This document shows positions 33,851 through 46,424 of a DNA stretch of 64,000 bases, in pieces. The number at the start of each line of letters is the position of its first letter. The first letter of the stretch is position 1. Origin of the DNA: Theropithecus gelada (Eukaryota; Chordata; Mammalia; Primates; Cercopithecidae); contig NC_037681.1 in NCBI RefSeq assembly GCF_003255815.1, positions 84,733,703-84,797,702 on the forward strand, in the 5' to 3' direction. The position numbers were made by a program, and so were the translations under genes. A model generated the notes under the pieces. The model saw only the letters and a program-made list of their open reading frames with translations. It searched no databases and had not been told where the DNA came from.

Positions 33851-34329
33851 AATAAAGCTCTAGCACATTAAAAACAAAACCCTGCTATAGACTCAAGGTT
33901 CACTGGATGCTAGCACATACCTCTGAAATTCAAATATATTCCTGATCTTATGCAACTTTATAACCTACACAAATTTTAAAAATTCTAAATACTGTTAACT
34001 CCTACTTCTTGGCCAGAGAAACTGAGGGAAACTAATCATTTGAACATTCTACAAGATAAGTTTTCACAAGCAAAACTGAAAACTTTCCCAAATGAACTGC
34101 TTTTTGTACCAGAAATTATGAAACTGACACTTAGGTTTGGAATTTTAAATCTCATAATTTGTTCCAGATTAGCTTTAATCATAAACATGTGCTTTTTTGT
34201 TTATGTTTTTGCTGATAATCTCGCATCATGTTCAATGAGTGTTCTCTCTGACATCAACCACCAACTCTCCAATTCTGACACCGACTGGGCATCCAACAAA
34301 TCAACTCAATTCTGACATTATTATCTACC

Positions 34330-34990
34330 TGGAGTTAGCGTCAGATCTCACAAGTTAAAGGGCGCATGCCACAAGACTCCCCTAAGTTCAGATGGCAATC
34401 AAAAGTCCCAAAAACCTGACTTCTAACCAACTAGCTATAAATTGAGGGTTCCCACAACCCCCTCCTCAGGTTCCATAATTTACTGGTACAGCTCACAGAA
34501 GAACAAGAAAACACTTCTTTTATGTTTACTGGTTTATTACAAAGAATGCAACCCAGGAACAGCCAAATGGAAGAGATGCACAGGGCAAGGGCAAGGTATG
34601 TGGGGGGGAGGGTGGGTAGGGTAGGGAAGTGAAGCTTCCATGCCCTCTCCAGGAATGCCACCCTCCCAGCAACTTGATGTGTTCACCAATCGAAAAACTC
34701 AATCTCCAGGCCTCTGTCCCTTTCCCAGAGGTCACTGGGTGAGGACAAAAGTCCCAACCCTCTTAATTTCTTGGTCCTTCTGGTGACCAGCCCCATCCTG
34801 AGGCCATCTCAGGGCCCCATCCTAAGTTACCTTTCTATTATGATCAGAAAGGGGGTTGTTATAAATAATAAAAGACATCCTATCACTCAAAAAATTCTAA
34901 GCGTTATAGGAACTCTGTGCCAGGAACACCACGTGGCAGAAAGACCAAACAGAGTTTTGTATCATACCACAGCAACAGCATCAAAGAAAG
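34330..34990. mobile_element. Mid-age interspersed repeat, probably an LTR (family not named)
   Basis: Phrases such as 'taaattgagggttcccacaa', 'tactggtacagctcacagaa' and 'gctctgtgccaggaac'-like ends recur in mammalian interspersed repeats that I recall as LTR-derived. I cannot name the family or fix the ends. Confidence 0.35.
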
Positions 34991-35274
34991 TTGAATATTC
35001 AAACGCATTGCTCAATATAATCCCATGACCAATATAGTTTCACTTGATTCCTCTGAGGACAAAGACATTACCAAACCAACAGATCTGGTATTTAATCCAA
35101 TGACTGGCATTTAATGTAAATACCTAATGTTTTAATTAATTACCTAGCCTGTCCCTCTAGCTAGCTAACAGTCCTATTTGGTTAAATAGCTAAAAGTCAA
35201 CATTTTCTAATAACTAATATGTCTAGGTTACCAGACGATGATGTCCCTCCACCATAGAAGTACCTAGGTTAGTA

Positions 35275-35569
35275 CAGGTTGAACAACCCTAATCTGAAAC
35301 TGCAAAATGCTCCAAAATCTGAAATTTCTGAGCAAACATGACATCATAAGTGGAAAATTCCACATGTAAGTACTTAACACAAACTTTCACGTACAAAATT
35401 AATAAAAATTTGTATAAAACTGTCTTCAAGCTATTTATATAAGGTATATATGAAACATAAATGAATTTTATGGGTCTCATCCCCAAGATATCTCATAATA
35501 TATATGCAAATATTCCAAAATCCAAAACACTTCTGGTCCCAAGGATCTGGTTAAGGGATATTAAACCTA
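35275..35569 (-). mobile_element. MER2 (Tigger-related non-autonomous element)
   Basis: It is flanked by TA and starts 'caggttgaacaaccctaatc'; the other end is the diverged counterpart 'taagggatattaaaccta'. Inside are 'ataaggtatatatgaaacat' and 'atatatgcaaatattcc', typical of MER2. About 295 bp, near full length. Confidence 0.8.
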
Positions 35570-35689
35570 TACTCTCCATAAAATGCTCATTAATGATTTC
35601 TTCTATTAATAACCATTGTGAGCTTTCTTTGCAGTTTAATTAGCTTTGATGTTGGAGCAGTTTTTAAACCAAGGGCTGTGGTCTCCCTA

Positions 35690-35984
35690 TTTTTTTTTTT
35701 TTTTTTTGAGATGGAGTCTCGCTCTGTTGCCAGGCTGGAGTGCAGTTGCGCAATCTCGGATCCCTGCAACCCCCATCTCCCAGGTTCAAGTGATTCTCCT
35801 GCCTCAGCCTCCCAAGTAGCTGGGACTACAGGCATGCGCCACCACGTCCAGCTAATTTTTTATGTTTAGTAGAGACGGGGTTTCACCATGTTGGCCAGGA
35901 TGGTCACGATCTCTTGACCTCGTGATCTGCCTGTCTTGGCCTCCCAAAGTGCTGGAATTACAGGTGTGAGCCACTGCGCCCGGC
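35690..35984 (-). mobile_element. Alu
   Basis: Reverse Alu with T17 tail; flanking duplication 'gtctcccta' on both sides. Confidence 0.95.
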
Positions 35985-36019
35985 GGGTCTCCCTACTTTT
36001 AATTTAGTGCATCTAGAGT

Positions 36020-36680
36020 CACCAACAATACAATTACTAAGCCAACAAATATTACTGAGCATTCAGTATAAGGTCAGAAGTTATGGGAGTATTCAAACTA
36101 ATGCAAAAGGTATGGCTCCCTATACCAAACATTTGTTTACTTATGTTTACTAAAAAAGGGTGTAAATCAAATCAGTATAGAACAGATACCATATTAACGC
36201 AAAAGACCATAAATACTGTAAGACTTCAAAGAAAAGTGTTACTACTTAGGAGGAAGAAGAACAAGAGGAAGCTTCATAAAACGAGAGGTATTTGATTTGG
36301 ACCTTGAGAGACAGACCAGACTTTGATAAGTGGAAAGAAAACCAGTTTAGGTGGAAGAAACAATCGCATGAAGATAAAAAAGACAAGGGGGAAAAAGTAT
36401 ATTGTGTTCTCAGGAAAGAGTAAGTCAGGTTCAATGGAGTTTGCTTAGGAAACAAACGAAAAGTAAGTCTGTAGAAATCATGAACCATGGCTTTGTAAGC
36501 TCAGTGATTGTCAGGAAGTGCTGAATCAATGTTTAATAGCTGAGTGAGACGCATCTGGAAAGGTAAAGAAGTGCCTGTAATAGTGGGCCTTAAGAATCAG
36601 GATAGAGACTGAACTTTATCCTAGAGTTAATGAAAACCCTTTAAACTTAGGTTTCAGAAAGGGGAAGAAAACACCCATGT
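36020..36680. mobile_element. L2-like old LINE remnant
   Basis: Purine-rich stretches such as 'aggtatttgatttggacctt' and 'cctagagttaatgaaaaccc' resemble L2-type 3' regions. Weak, diverged match. Confidence 0.35.
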
Positions 36681-36689
36681 ATATAGTAG

Positions 36690-36835
36690 GTACTAGGAAC
36701 TGTCACATGTTAATCTTTACAATTGTCCTATGACAAATGAGGAAATTAGACTAAATAATTTGTTCAAGGTCATTTAGAAACTAAGTGGCTAGAGCTGAGA
36801 TCTACATTTAAGCATGTGTTCTTTCTACCATTCCA
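36690..36835 (-). mobile_element. MIR
   Basis: 'atgacaaatgaggaaattag', then 'ttgttcaaggtcatttagaa' and 'actaagtggctagagctgag' match the reverse MIR core. Confidence 0.7.
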
Positions 36836-37856
36836 TACTGCATGAATAAATAAATCAACCAACCAACCAGTGGCAGAAGTCTGGAAACAATGTTTAGGAC
36901 AAATATAATGTACTATGACAAATTTAAATTTTTACTCTGTTTATTATTACACTATAGTAACTTACTTTTTTTTGACAAATTTGAGTGGAATATTGAAATA
37001 GTGTGACCCAAAACATAGGCTGTGTAACCCACATAAAATTCACTTTTGCAACTCTTGGGAAGTCATCTCAAATAGAGTTACCTTTCAGAACAGATTAACT
37101 GATAGATGAGAGGTCAATCTAAAGGTGGAGAGAGAAAGATGTGCCATATATATTAAGACAAGACAGATGAGGAAAGCTATAAATTGGAAGCCACAAAAGA
37201 CACCCACAGCCTGGTTGTCTTTCTAGTTACTGATTCTCATTTGTCTTTGTAATTTTTTATTGTTTATTTGTGAAAATCTACGTTGATGAATACAGGAGGC
37301 TCATGTGGCCTCCCTCAGTATTTGCATATATTATGGTTTAATTTCTCCCAGGAGAAAGGCTCTTTCCCTAAGGAAGGCAGGAGATCCTTGGAATCACCAC
37401 GCAGAGATGAGTTTGCACCTGTCCTTTTTCTCTGGGTAAATGGACCAAGAACAGATCAGTAATGTGGCTCTCTCCTCAAGTAAAATGGGTTGCATGAAAA
37501 TGTCTAGAATGCAATTATGTTAAAGAAGAAGCTGTATATAAAGCTGGAGGATGCTTATTAAACTATGTAAAACTAGCCCGGACAAAATTAATCAGAAGGA
37601 ATCTCTATAGATGTTAGATATGGTCTTCCTATTTTTAGATATTGAGAACAAGGACAAATTAGATCAAGTATGAGTTTACTTAGAGATGGGGGGGAGAAGG
37701 GGAAGGTGGATTGGAACAAACCCAAAAAAATTATTCAATTATGATTTTTAATATCTGTGTAACAAAATATAAAATCTTACTTGAAAAAATTCAGTTTGGT
37801 GTAAACAAAAAGTATGACAATTATTAACTCCTCTTTACATCTGCAAAGAAAAATCT
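36836..37856. other. Intron 1 stretch, nothing recognised
   Basis: Unique-looking sequence; no exon or repeat assigned. Confidence 0.45.
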
Positions 37857-38162
37857 TTTTTTTTTTTTTTTTTTTTTGAGATGGAGTCTTGCTCTGTCCC
37901 CCAGGCTGGAGTGCAGTGGCGCGATCTCAGCTCACTGCAAGCTCCCCTTCCTGGGTTTACGCCATTCTCCTGCCTCAGCCTCCCCAGTAGCTGGGACTAC
38001 AGGCGCCCGCCACCTCGCCTGGCTAGTTTTTTTTCTGTATTTTTTAGTAGAGACGGGGTTTCACCGTGTTAGCCAGGATGGTCTCGATCTCCTGACCTCG
38101 TGATCTGCCCGTCTCGGCTTCCCAAAATGCTGGGATTACAGGCTTGAGCTACCGCGCCCGGC
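37857..38162 (-). mobile_element. AluY-like
   Basis: Reverse Alu with 'gcaagctccccttcctgggt' and 'ttagccaggatggtctcgat' typical of AluY; flanking duplication 'gaaaaatct'. Confidence 0.93.
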
Positions 38163-38352
38163 GAAAAATCTCTTTATACTCTTAGAAAGATAGACTACCA
38201 AGACCAGAAAAAACATTCCCTTAACACATATTAATTTGCAAAAGTCCAGGTTGTTATATAACACTTTTGCTGATATTTATTAAACAACAATAAAATAAAC
38301 GAGATTGAAGGCACAAGACCTATTAAATTCCAAGCCATTAAAAGTTTATTTG

Positions 38353-38489
38353 AGGCCGAGCAAGGTGGCTCACACCTGTAATCCCAGCACTTTGGGAGGC
38401 CTAGGCAGGAGGATTGCTTGAGCACAGGAGTTTGAAGCCAGCCTGGCCAACAGAGTGAGTCCTTGTCTCTACAAAAAATTTAAAATTTC
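38353..38489 (+). mobile_element. Old Alu, left part, split by AluY
   Basis: Starts 'gaggccgagcaaggtggctc' and reaches 'tctctacaaaaaatttaaaa'; diverged. The next expected bases resume after the AluY as 'agacaggcatga'. Confidence 0.8.
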
Positions 38490-38785
38490 GCCAGGCGCGG
38501 TGGCTCATGCCTGTAATCCCAGCACTTTGGGAGGCCGAGGCAGGCGGATCACGAGGTCAGGAGATCGAGACCATCCTGGCAAACATGGTGAAACCCCGTC
38601 TCTACTAAAAAATACTAAAAATTAGCCGGGTGCGGTGGCGGGCGCCTGTAGTCCCAGGTGCTCAGGAGGCTGAGGCAGGAGAATGGCATGAACCCGGGAG
38701 GCGGAGCTTGCAGTAAGCCAAGATCACGCCACTGCACTCCAGTCTGGACCACAGAGCCAGACTCCGTCTCAAAAAAAAAAAAAAA
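38490..38785 (+). mobile_element. AluY inserted in an older Alu
   Basis: Starts GCCAGGCGCGGTGGCTCATG, AluY-type 'cgaggtcaggagatcgagac', A tail. The flanking duplication containing 'atttaaaatttc' appears on both sides. Confidence 0.93.
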
Positions 38786-38797
38786 ATTTAAAATTTC

Positions 38798-41575
38798 AGA
38801 CAGGCATGATTCTGTATGAAACATGTTGGGCTACCATGCTTTAGTAGATCATAACATCACAGTTACATTTTGAGTGAGGTTTTCTTATTTTTTAAGTTTA
38901 TTTTATTTTTCCTCACACTATCAGGGAGAAGAGTAAGAAGAGTAAAGTTTTTAACATTGGTGAATATGGCTTGAATTTGAAGTGGGTATCTTCTGGGAAC
39001 TTTTGTTATGTTAAAAATATATTCATTTAATGCTGTTTTACCTTTTCCCCGGCCCTCTATTACCAACAAAGACCTTGACTGTGATAACTGCAATTTTGCT
39101 AACTATAGTTCTTTTCTTTGTTGTCAAAGGATTACTGTACTTGAAATTGGAACTAACTTGGAAAATCTAGGTGGTTGTCTCAACTGACCCCTGAGAGTTG
39201 AAATTTAGCTCCCCTTTAACCACACTGTTAGGACTGACCACTAGACAGGACTATCTTTTCCTTTTTTCAAATCAGCTCTCCACCTTAGTTATCTACTCCT
39301 TTTCCAATCAGCCATCTCAGATGAAAACAGACTCCCTCCCATTCATAATTTAGTCTAAGTCCTTCTTTCTGAAAAGAAGGAATTCTCCTAAATCAAGTTC
39401 CCTTTCAGGCAATTTCAGCTCAGGCCAACATTTAGTAGATTAAAAAATATATCAACTAGTTTTCTTCACACCCAAAACTGAGAACCTATTTGTATCAAAA
39501 CTGAGATTCAAAGGTGTGTACAAGGGGAAGGAGGAGTGGTACAGTTTTAAAGCCTGGAAAAATAATTCTGCTTTACACCCTGATATTTCTAAAATTCAGG
39601 TTAGTTCAGTAAACATTTATGGAGTGCCTATTATGGTTCAGATTCTGTGCTAAGAGACTAATAAGAAATGTTCCTATCTCAAAAGGAGCTAATGGAGTTA
39701 GAAATAACACTTTTACCTTCTAGAATTTTCCAATATTTTCTATTTTTAATCATGTAATAATAATAGTATTAAAAGTGAATAACATTACACATGATATAAT
39801 TCTCTGCTTTTGAACTAAGTGATTAGAATTGCAAATGTACTTCTTAAATATACTATATACATTCTAATTGCCAGAAATATTTATTTCTCCCCACATCCCA
39901 CCCCAAAGTAGATTCTTTTCTTTCTTACAGTACCTTGAAAATCCCTAAAATTTTACATTTCTGACCAGAGTTACAGACTGAGTCAGACTAATGTGACATC
40001 CACTAGGTTTTTAAAAAATTCTTATTTTGCTTCTACTGTTATCTTTGTCCTAATTATGCCACCTGCCTTTACTGGAGTTTACTGTGGAGTATATGACACT
40101 AAGTTTAAATTTCTACACATATCTATGAATTTCATGCAGCTTTAAATTCTCAGCAAGGATCTCCTCTATTAATATTTTCACATAGTAACATTTGTCAAAA
40201 CTCTTGGGTTTTACGTAAGTTAACATGATTATTTTTTCACAACAGAAATTCAAATAAGATCCTAATCAACATATTGCTTCTTCTTTAAATACCTTGACAT
40301 AGACATAAAATTGTTGACATTTGGACCTATTAAGTTTGGTGGGTTTTTTTGTTGCTGTTTTGTTTTACCTTTCACCATGGAAAATTTGGTCTATCACCAT
40401 CACAATGTTTACTGAGCCAACTATCTACAAGGACAAATAGCAAAGCTTCTTATTCATTCCAGCTAAATCAATTAGGCTATTCATACACTTATTGAACATT
40501 TGCCAAAGTGCCACCCTTTTTTAGTATCAATAAAAAGCAATCTTGTAATAAAGATTTATTTTGTTTTGAAAAAAAGCCAGGGTTCTCAAATTCACTGTAT
40601 TACTGTGCAACTCTTGCTTCCCTTGCCTTCAACATTGTGTGGGCGGAGGAAAGAAACCAAGATATTCAGAACAAAATGTGAAGTTAAGAGAAATTTTTAG
40701 ACAGCAATAAGTTGTGAAAATAACTTAAACTTATTGTCAGAACAATCTTTTGTACAGAAACATAAATGGAGGCATTTTAATATACCCCTGGCATTCAATG
40801 AAAAAATATGAGGCTCAGAATACCATAAACCCAGATATTCTATTTGTTTAAACTAATTGGGCTCTTTTATATATAACTCAAACTGCAATTACAACCATAT
40901 TCAAACAAGTTTTGTCTAATTCCTCTTAATACCTTTTCAAAAAGAGGACTTTATTTAAAGACAAATTCTTAATAATTCATGAAATATATTATTCCTTTTC
41001 TGTGATTATGAAATGTTCTTCAGTACATATTTAGACTATTAAGTTTTCTAAGACCATTCATTTAAAGTTACACTGTATCTTCAAAAGCCCACTTTAAACA
41101 AACCATCCTATTATTTATAAAACACACTAAGACTTATGTAAACACCAAACAAATACATACACTGCTGATTCTAGAATATGTATAATAGAATATAGTCTAC
41201 AATTGCTTGTACTGCTGATCCACATAAAGTCACAGGAATTTCTTAAATGATAGAAGATTAAAGTAACACTTTTTAAGGCAATGCATGTACTATTAAGTTT
41301 TCATGCAAATCACTGATTACCTCTCCAGAGACACAACATAATTTTTGTTAGAAATGATTCTCAACTCTAGTATATACTACAAAAAATTATTGTGGTGGCT
41401 GCAGTAGAAAGCTTCTCACTTGATGTGTCCCAATAAGCTATGTGACTTTTGATTTTGAAATTTCTAATCATGTGTCTTTTGAATTCACCATAATTCCAGA
41501 TTCTTCCCAACTTCCCCCCCCCCGCAATTTAAAGTGACATGGTTATTGCTCTCTCTATCACATATATCAAAAAAA
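38798..41575. other. Repeat-poor block in intron 1
   Basis: About 2.8 kb; only a short L2/MIR-like tail near 39600-39680 ('tggagtgcctattatggttc') was noted. No exon was recognised. Confidence 0.45.
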
Positions 41576-41690
41576 CAATTTCTTTTGAGATAGGGTCTGG
41601 CTATATTGCCCGGGCGAGTCTGAAACTCCTGGGTTACTCCCATTTTTGCCACTCGAGTAGCTGGGACTACAGGCACATGCCACTATGCTA
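41576..41690 (-). mobile_element. Alu monomer fragment
   Basis: 'gagatagggtctggctatat' to 'gctgggactacaggcacatg' is a diverged single monomer in reverse orientation. Confidence 0.7.
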
Positions 41691-42690
41691 CGCTCATAAT
41701 CAGACATTTTTGACAAAAATGAAACTAAATATGTAATAAATACTCAGTAAACAAATGTTGTTAACGTTATCACTATTCACTTGTAAAAACTTCTAATAAT
41801 ATTTCAAGGCCCATTTGATGTTCTTTTCCCAGTCTGAAAGTTTTTCCTTATACCCTAAACTGGGTATAACCTTATTTGAGCTCCCATAGTTTATCTGCAA
41901 TTCCTTTATGGGCCTTACCCAGTTTTCTATTATAGTTACATATGACCTTGTGCTATCTTCTATTAAAGCTGAACACTCCTCCAAGGGAGAAACTGTCTTG
42001 CTCATTTTGCAGCACTTAATATTGAAGAAATAAAGGAAAAGACATTAAAAATAGTTTGCTAAATTAGATCTTATGAAGTCTTCATTTTAATTTGGTGCAT
42101 AAAAAGGCATAAATATTTCTATAAAATTTATTCAAGAAATTTAGAAGAAAAAAATAAAATTTCCTAGAGACTACAGAATGTTACAGCCTTTGGGGAATAG
42201 ATGTGCTTATTCCTATACACAGTAATATAACAGAGGAAATAGAAGAAGCTATATAAATGATATTAGAGGCCATAATATATTATTTTTTATTTCATTTAAT
42301 ACTTTGGGTATTAAAAAGAAAGAGTAAAACACAATGGTCAACTTATATTCCTTTTTGGTAAGAACTGGGTTTTCATTTTCAGACTAAAATCAGTTCTAGA
42401 AATCAACATGTAAAGACCCTGTTAGTGTCCTTCACAACCCTTTACTCCTCTTTCTCCTTGAGGCCCTGAGTATCTAGGAGAGAATCTTCGTTTTCATGGT
42501 TCTTTATGAATTTCTTGGCCCAAAAGCACGGTCTGCTTAAGACATTAACAAACTAGCTATCAACAAATTTCATTACTAAAGCTAACAGGAAAATCAATAA
42601 TAAGATGTTATATTAAACTTGTTAAAGTAGTGCCAAATTTTAAAATTCTGATACATTCTTAAAGCTCTCAGGCTCAAAAAGTTCTAGTAA

Positions 42691-42693
<3 letters not shown>
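41691..42693. other. Intron 1 stretch, nothing firm
   Basis: AT-rich DNA; a possible L2 3' end remnant around 41890-42010. No gene recognised. Confidence 0.4.

Positions 42694-42732
<39 letters not shown>
42694..42732. repeat. (TA)n microsatellite
   Basis: About 19 perfect AT units; likely polymorphic and able to form a cruciform. Confidence 0.95.
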
Positions 42733-42733
<1 letters not shown>

Positions 42734-42849
42734 CTTTAAAACAGCAATGTAGAAGGAAATTCATATAAATCCCAAATTAGTACTAAATACTAAATAAGAA
42801 GAAAAAAAAAAAGAGAGAGAAAAACACGAACGTGTCTTTCCTAGTTAAG

Positions 42850-43435
42850 TGCTACCCCTTAAAATAGAAAAGGCACTATCAAGCATTATGGGCATCTGTT
42901 TCCTGCTGCCCAACAAATATTCCTCCTTTCTCTTATATAATGGTATCTTCATTTCCTTTTTGGAGGAAACCCCTCTTTTATTCTCAGTTTATATATATCT
43001 GGAGTTGATTATACCCTCAAACTTGATGGTTGGACATATGGCTCAGTCTCAAAAATCAGAGCTTCACAGTCTCCTGGCCACAAGGGAGTGGGCCAGTCAG
43101 AGCCAATGAAATGCACTGAGACTTTTGCTGGGACTTTTAAGAAAGATGGTCACTCTTTCCAGCTACACGACACTGGGTGGATTTAGGTGCTAAGGGAACT
43201 GAAGCTATCTTAACGCTCATGTACAGATGGATCAGAAAGCCAACACCAAGAAAGCAGCACTAAGAAATGTACAGAAATTAAGTCTTGATGACATCATGAG
43301 AGCCTTGGATGGACCCATTCTTTAAGCCACACCTATCCTGAACCAATGTACACAAATCAATACATTTCCCTTTTCCCTTTCAAGTCTGTTTGAGTTGTTT
43401 CTGTCACAGTAGAGTGTCTTAACTGACACAACAAC
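42850..43435 (+). mobile_element. Unclassified old interspersed repeat
   Basis: 'ccagtcagagccaatgaaat', 'aagaaagcagcactaagaaa' and the end 'gtttgagttgtttctgtcac' followed by 'ttaactgacac' recall a repeated mammalian sequence, but I cannot name the family. Confidence 0.35.
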
Positions 43436-43439
43436 TATT

Positions 43440-44370
43440 TCAAGTATGTTTGTTTCCCCAAAAGTAAATACACTGGGTCACAGAATCCAGTTTCAAAACC
43501 AAGGTAAAAACAGACTTTTCTTCATAGATGATTCTGGTTTTTCAAATCTGCCCTCTTCTCAAAGACTATTAGATATTTGTATCTTTTGTCTTTATACTGT
43601 CTTAATACAAAGGAAATTCTTTTGCCACAAACGAATAAAACATTAACAATGGAAAAAAGAAATTAGTAAGTAATGGGGAATGAGATGGGGGAGAGAACAA
43701 ATCATCTATAGAAACTTTAAATAGTAATCAGATGTGCTTTTTATTTTTACTAAAGGCCTAAATGAGTGTCACAGTCTAAAGCTTGTAAAATTAAGCAGAT
43801 TCAACTATATACAGCATCTAATACAAAGACATCAAAATACTAAAATCAAAGTTTCTATTCAAAAAGCAGCTGATAAAAATTAAAATTCACAGAAAAACTA
43901 AAAACAGACAAATCACTACACAATTTCAAAAGAGGTACCAGTTAATCATATTCATAAAAATTCTTGATTTTAAGCACACTATGTAGTTACAACATGATAA
44001 TGAGCGCCAGTCATTCTGAAAATGTTTAGCAAAAGAAGATTTAACAGACTAAGTAAATCACGACAACTAAAGTCACTATATAGTAATGTAAAATTAGTAC
44101 TTCCACTTTCTAGGGATTTTGGTGACTGTTAACAAGAAATGGAGAAAAGCAAACATGAAATAAGATAGAATTAAATATATATTCTTATATTTCTCAGATC
44201 GTATTAAAGTGAGCTTTTACCTGCATATTTTAGAAATTCTACATTTTAAGTACCACACGTGACTGCTAGAATGAATTTTATTACTCCTATGATCACAATG
44301 AGACCATTAATATGGAGGCTGTAAGCAAGAGGATAAGATAAATTATCATTACTTGAGATGAAGTAAAATA
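43440..44370. other. Intron 1 stretch, nothing recognised
   Basis: AT-rich unique-looking DNA with no convincing exon. Confidence 0.45.
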
Positions 44371-44371
44371 G

Positions 44372-44510
44372 AATGGTTAAGGGAGTTCTGGAGTCAGACT
44401 GCCTATGTCCAACTCCTGGCACTATCTTTTAATAGCTGTGAAACTTGGACCAATTTCACTGAGTCTCAGTTTCCTAACCTGTAAGACTAAGATAATAAAT
44501 AACAGTAACT
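44372..44510 (+). mobile_element. MIR, first part (split)
   Basis: Forward MIR: 'ggagtcagactgcctatgtc', 'gtctcagtttcctaacctgt'. Its continuation, 'ttacctacctcaaaggattg', is found at 44770 after an opposite-strand MIR. Confidence 0.75.
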
Positions 44511-44514
44511 AACA

Positions 44515-44715
44515 CATATGCAGTGCTTATTATAATAAATGACAGGCATTTCTCAAAGAGCTTTTTAAAAATTATTTAATTCCTAAAAATGTTCTTAGGA
44601 GATAAGTTATATTATCATCTATTTCATATAGGAGGAAACTGAGGCTCAGACCAGTTCAGTAAATTGACCGTGGTCAAACAACTAGTAAGGGCTGACATCT
44701 GGGATTGAAACCTCA
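44515..44715 (-). mobile_element. MIR inserted in another MIR
   Basis: Reverse MIR core 'ggaggaaactgaggctcaga' and 'caaacaactagtaagggctg', lying between the two halves of the forward MIR. Confidence 0.7.
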
Positions 44716-44759
44716 GAAATTTTGGTTAATACTTGCAATCATTATACCCTATTACCTTT

Positions 44760-44845
44760 TAATATAATATTACCTACCTCAAAGGATTGTTATGGGACAT
44801 TAAACAAATGTCTAGTACACTGTAGTAGGTCAACAAAGGTTTCCT
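44760..44845 (+). mobile_element. MIR, second part (split)
   Basis: 'attacctacctcaaaggatt' and 'gttatgggacattaaacaaa' continue the MIR begun at 44372. Confidence 0.7.
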
Positions 44846-45144
44846 GTTAGAGTTTTTCTGACAGTAAATTCCTACTGAATTACCTGACTATTTCTATTAT
44901 CAATTATTTAGAAATGATTACTTCAGTACAGAAACTATTTTCTGCTAAAGAGAATTTTTTTGGGAAAGGGGCAATGATGGAAATTAATTTCTATTAAGGG
45001 TAATAAATCACTTTGAAGACTTGTATAGTGTGGTATTCTTGAGGCTCCCATAGGTTTGATCCGGGGCATGGAAATGGGAGGTACTTTTGAGGCATCCATG
45101 GGGAGAGTTAGAAACAAATATAGAGTTATCCCTTGGTATCTGCG

Positions 45145-45216
45145 GACTTTTCTCCAATACCCAAATCTGCAGATTTCCAAGACTTTTCTTCAATACCCAA
45201 ATCTGCAGATGCTCAA
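45145..45216. repeat. 36-bp tandem duplication
   Basis: Two adjacent copies of a 36-bp unit starting 'gacttttctccaataccc' (45145-45180, 45181-45216) differ at only a few bases. Confidence 0.9.
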
Positions 45217-45291
45217 ATCCCTTATATAAAATGGCATAGTATTTGCATACATCCTCTGGTATACTTTAAATTATCTCTGGATTACTTATAA

Positions 45292-45638
45292 CAGCAGTCC
45301 CAATCTTTATGGCACCAGGGACCAGTTTCATGGAAGACAATTTTTCCACCGATGGGGGTTAGGAGTGAGTGGTTGTGGGGGAATGGTTTCAGGATGAAAC
45401 TGTTCCACCTTAGATCATCAGGCATTAGTTAGATTCTCATAAGGAGCGCCCAACCTAGATCCCTCGCACTTCCCAACAGGGTTCACGCTCCTGTGAGATC
45501 TAATGCCCTGCTGATCTAACAGGAGGTGGAGCTCAGGCAGTAATGCTTGCTCATCCACCACTCAACTCCTCTGTGCGGCCTGGTTCCTAATACGCCACAG
45601 ACAGGTACAGGTCAATGCCCTGGGGATGGGGACCCCTG
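45292..45638 (-). mobile_element. MER1-type hAT-Charlie element with 8-bp target duplication
   Basis: The reverse orientation begins CAGGGGTCCCCATCC, the MER1 terminal sequence, and the opposite end is 'cagcagtcccaatctttatg'. The 8-bp duplication 'acttataa' flanks it at 45284-45291 and 45639-45646, as hAT elements make. About 347 bp, near full length. Confidence 0.85.
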
Positions 45639-45867
45639 ACTTATAATACCTAATAAAATGTAAGTGCTATGAAAATAGTTGTTATACTGTACTTTTTATT
45701 TGTATTATTTTATTGTTATATTGGTATTTTTTATTGTATTTGTTTTCCAAATATTTTTGACCCATGGTTGGTTCAATCCTCAGATGCAGATCCCATGGAT
45801 ATGGAAGGCCAAAGGCAGAAACGACAGGATCCTAACCGGCATGTAGTGATTGAAACAGTAATCTCTC

Positions 45868-46176
45868 TCCTTTTTGCTTTTGTTTTTTACATTGAGACGG
45901 AGTCTCACTCCATTACCCAGACTGGAGTGCAGTGGTACCATCTCGGCTCACTGCAACCTCCACCTCCTGGGTTCAAGTAATTCTCTTGCCTCAGCCTCCC
46001 GAGTAGCTGGGATTACAGGCAGACACCATCACGCTCAACTAATGTTTGTATTTTTAGTAGAGACGGGGTTTCACCCATGTTGGCCAGGCTGGTCTCAAAC
46101 TTCTGACCTCAAATAATCCACCCACCTCGGCCTCCCAAAGTGCTGGGATTACAGGCGTGAGCCACTGTGCCCAGGC
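45868..46176 (-). mobile_element. Alu
   Basis: Reverse Alu; flanking duplication 'gaaacagtaatctct' at 45853 and 46177. Confidence 0.95.
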
Positions 46177-46424
46177 AGAAACAGTAATCTCTACCAGTAT
46201 TAAAGGAGGCAGAACAGATATGGAAAGAAAACAGAGGTCTTTTTCACTATGGCAAGTTTGAAGAATTTTAGTTAATATGTCTAATAAGCAGTTGAAAATT
46301 TAAGTTGGCACACAGAGAAAGGTCCTGAATTGGCGACAGATCTTTCCCACTCTTTTTTGTCTTTCTACTAGAACAAGTCGGGATGCCAGTAGGAATAAAA
46401 AAAAAATAGCTTCCAATTCTTGAG

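Larger units (their letters stand above)
45121..45811 (-). mobile_element. Tigger2-like (MER8-type) element, split by a MER1
   Basis: The ends 'ttatcccttggtatctgcgg' and 'catggatatggaaggccaa' are diverged forms of the CGGTATCCGCGG-type termini of this group. Inside are 'atataaaatggcatagtatt' and 'tggttggttcaatcctcaga'. The first 100 bp holds a tandem duplication. The orientation given is a guess for a near-symmetrical element. Confidence 0.65.
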
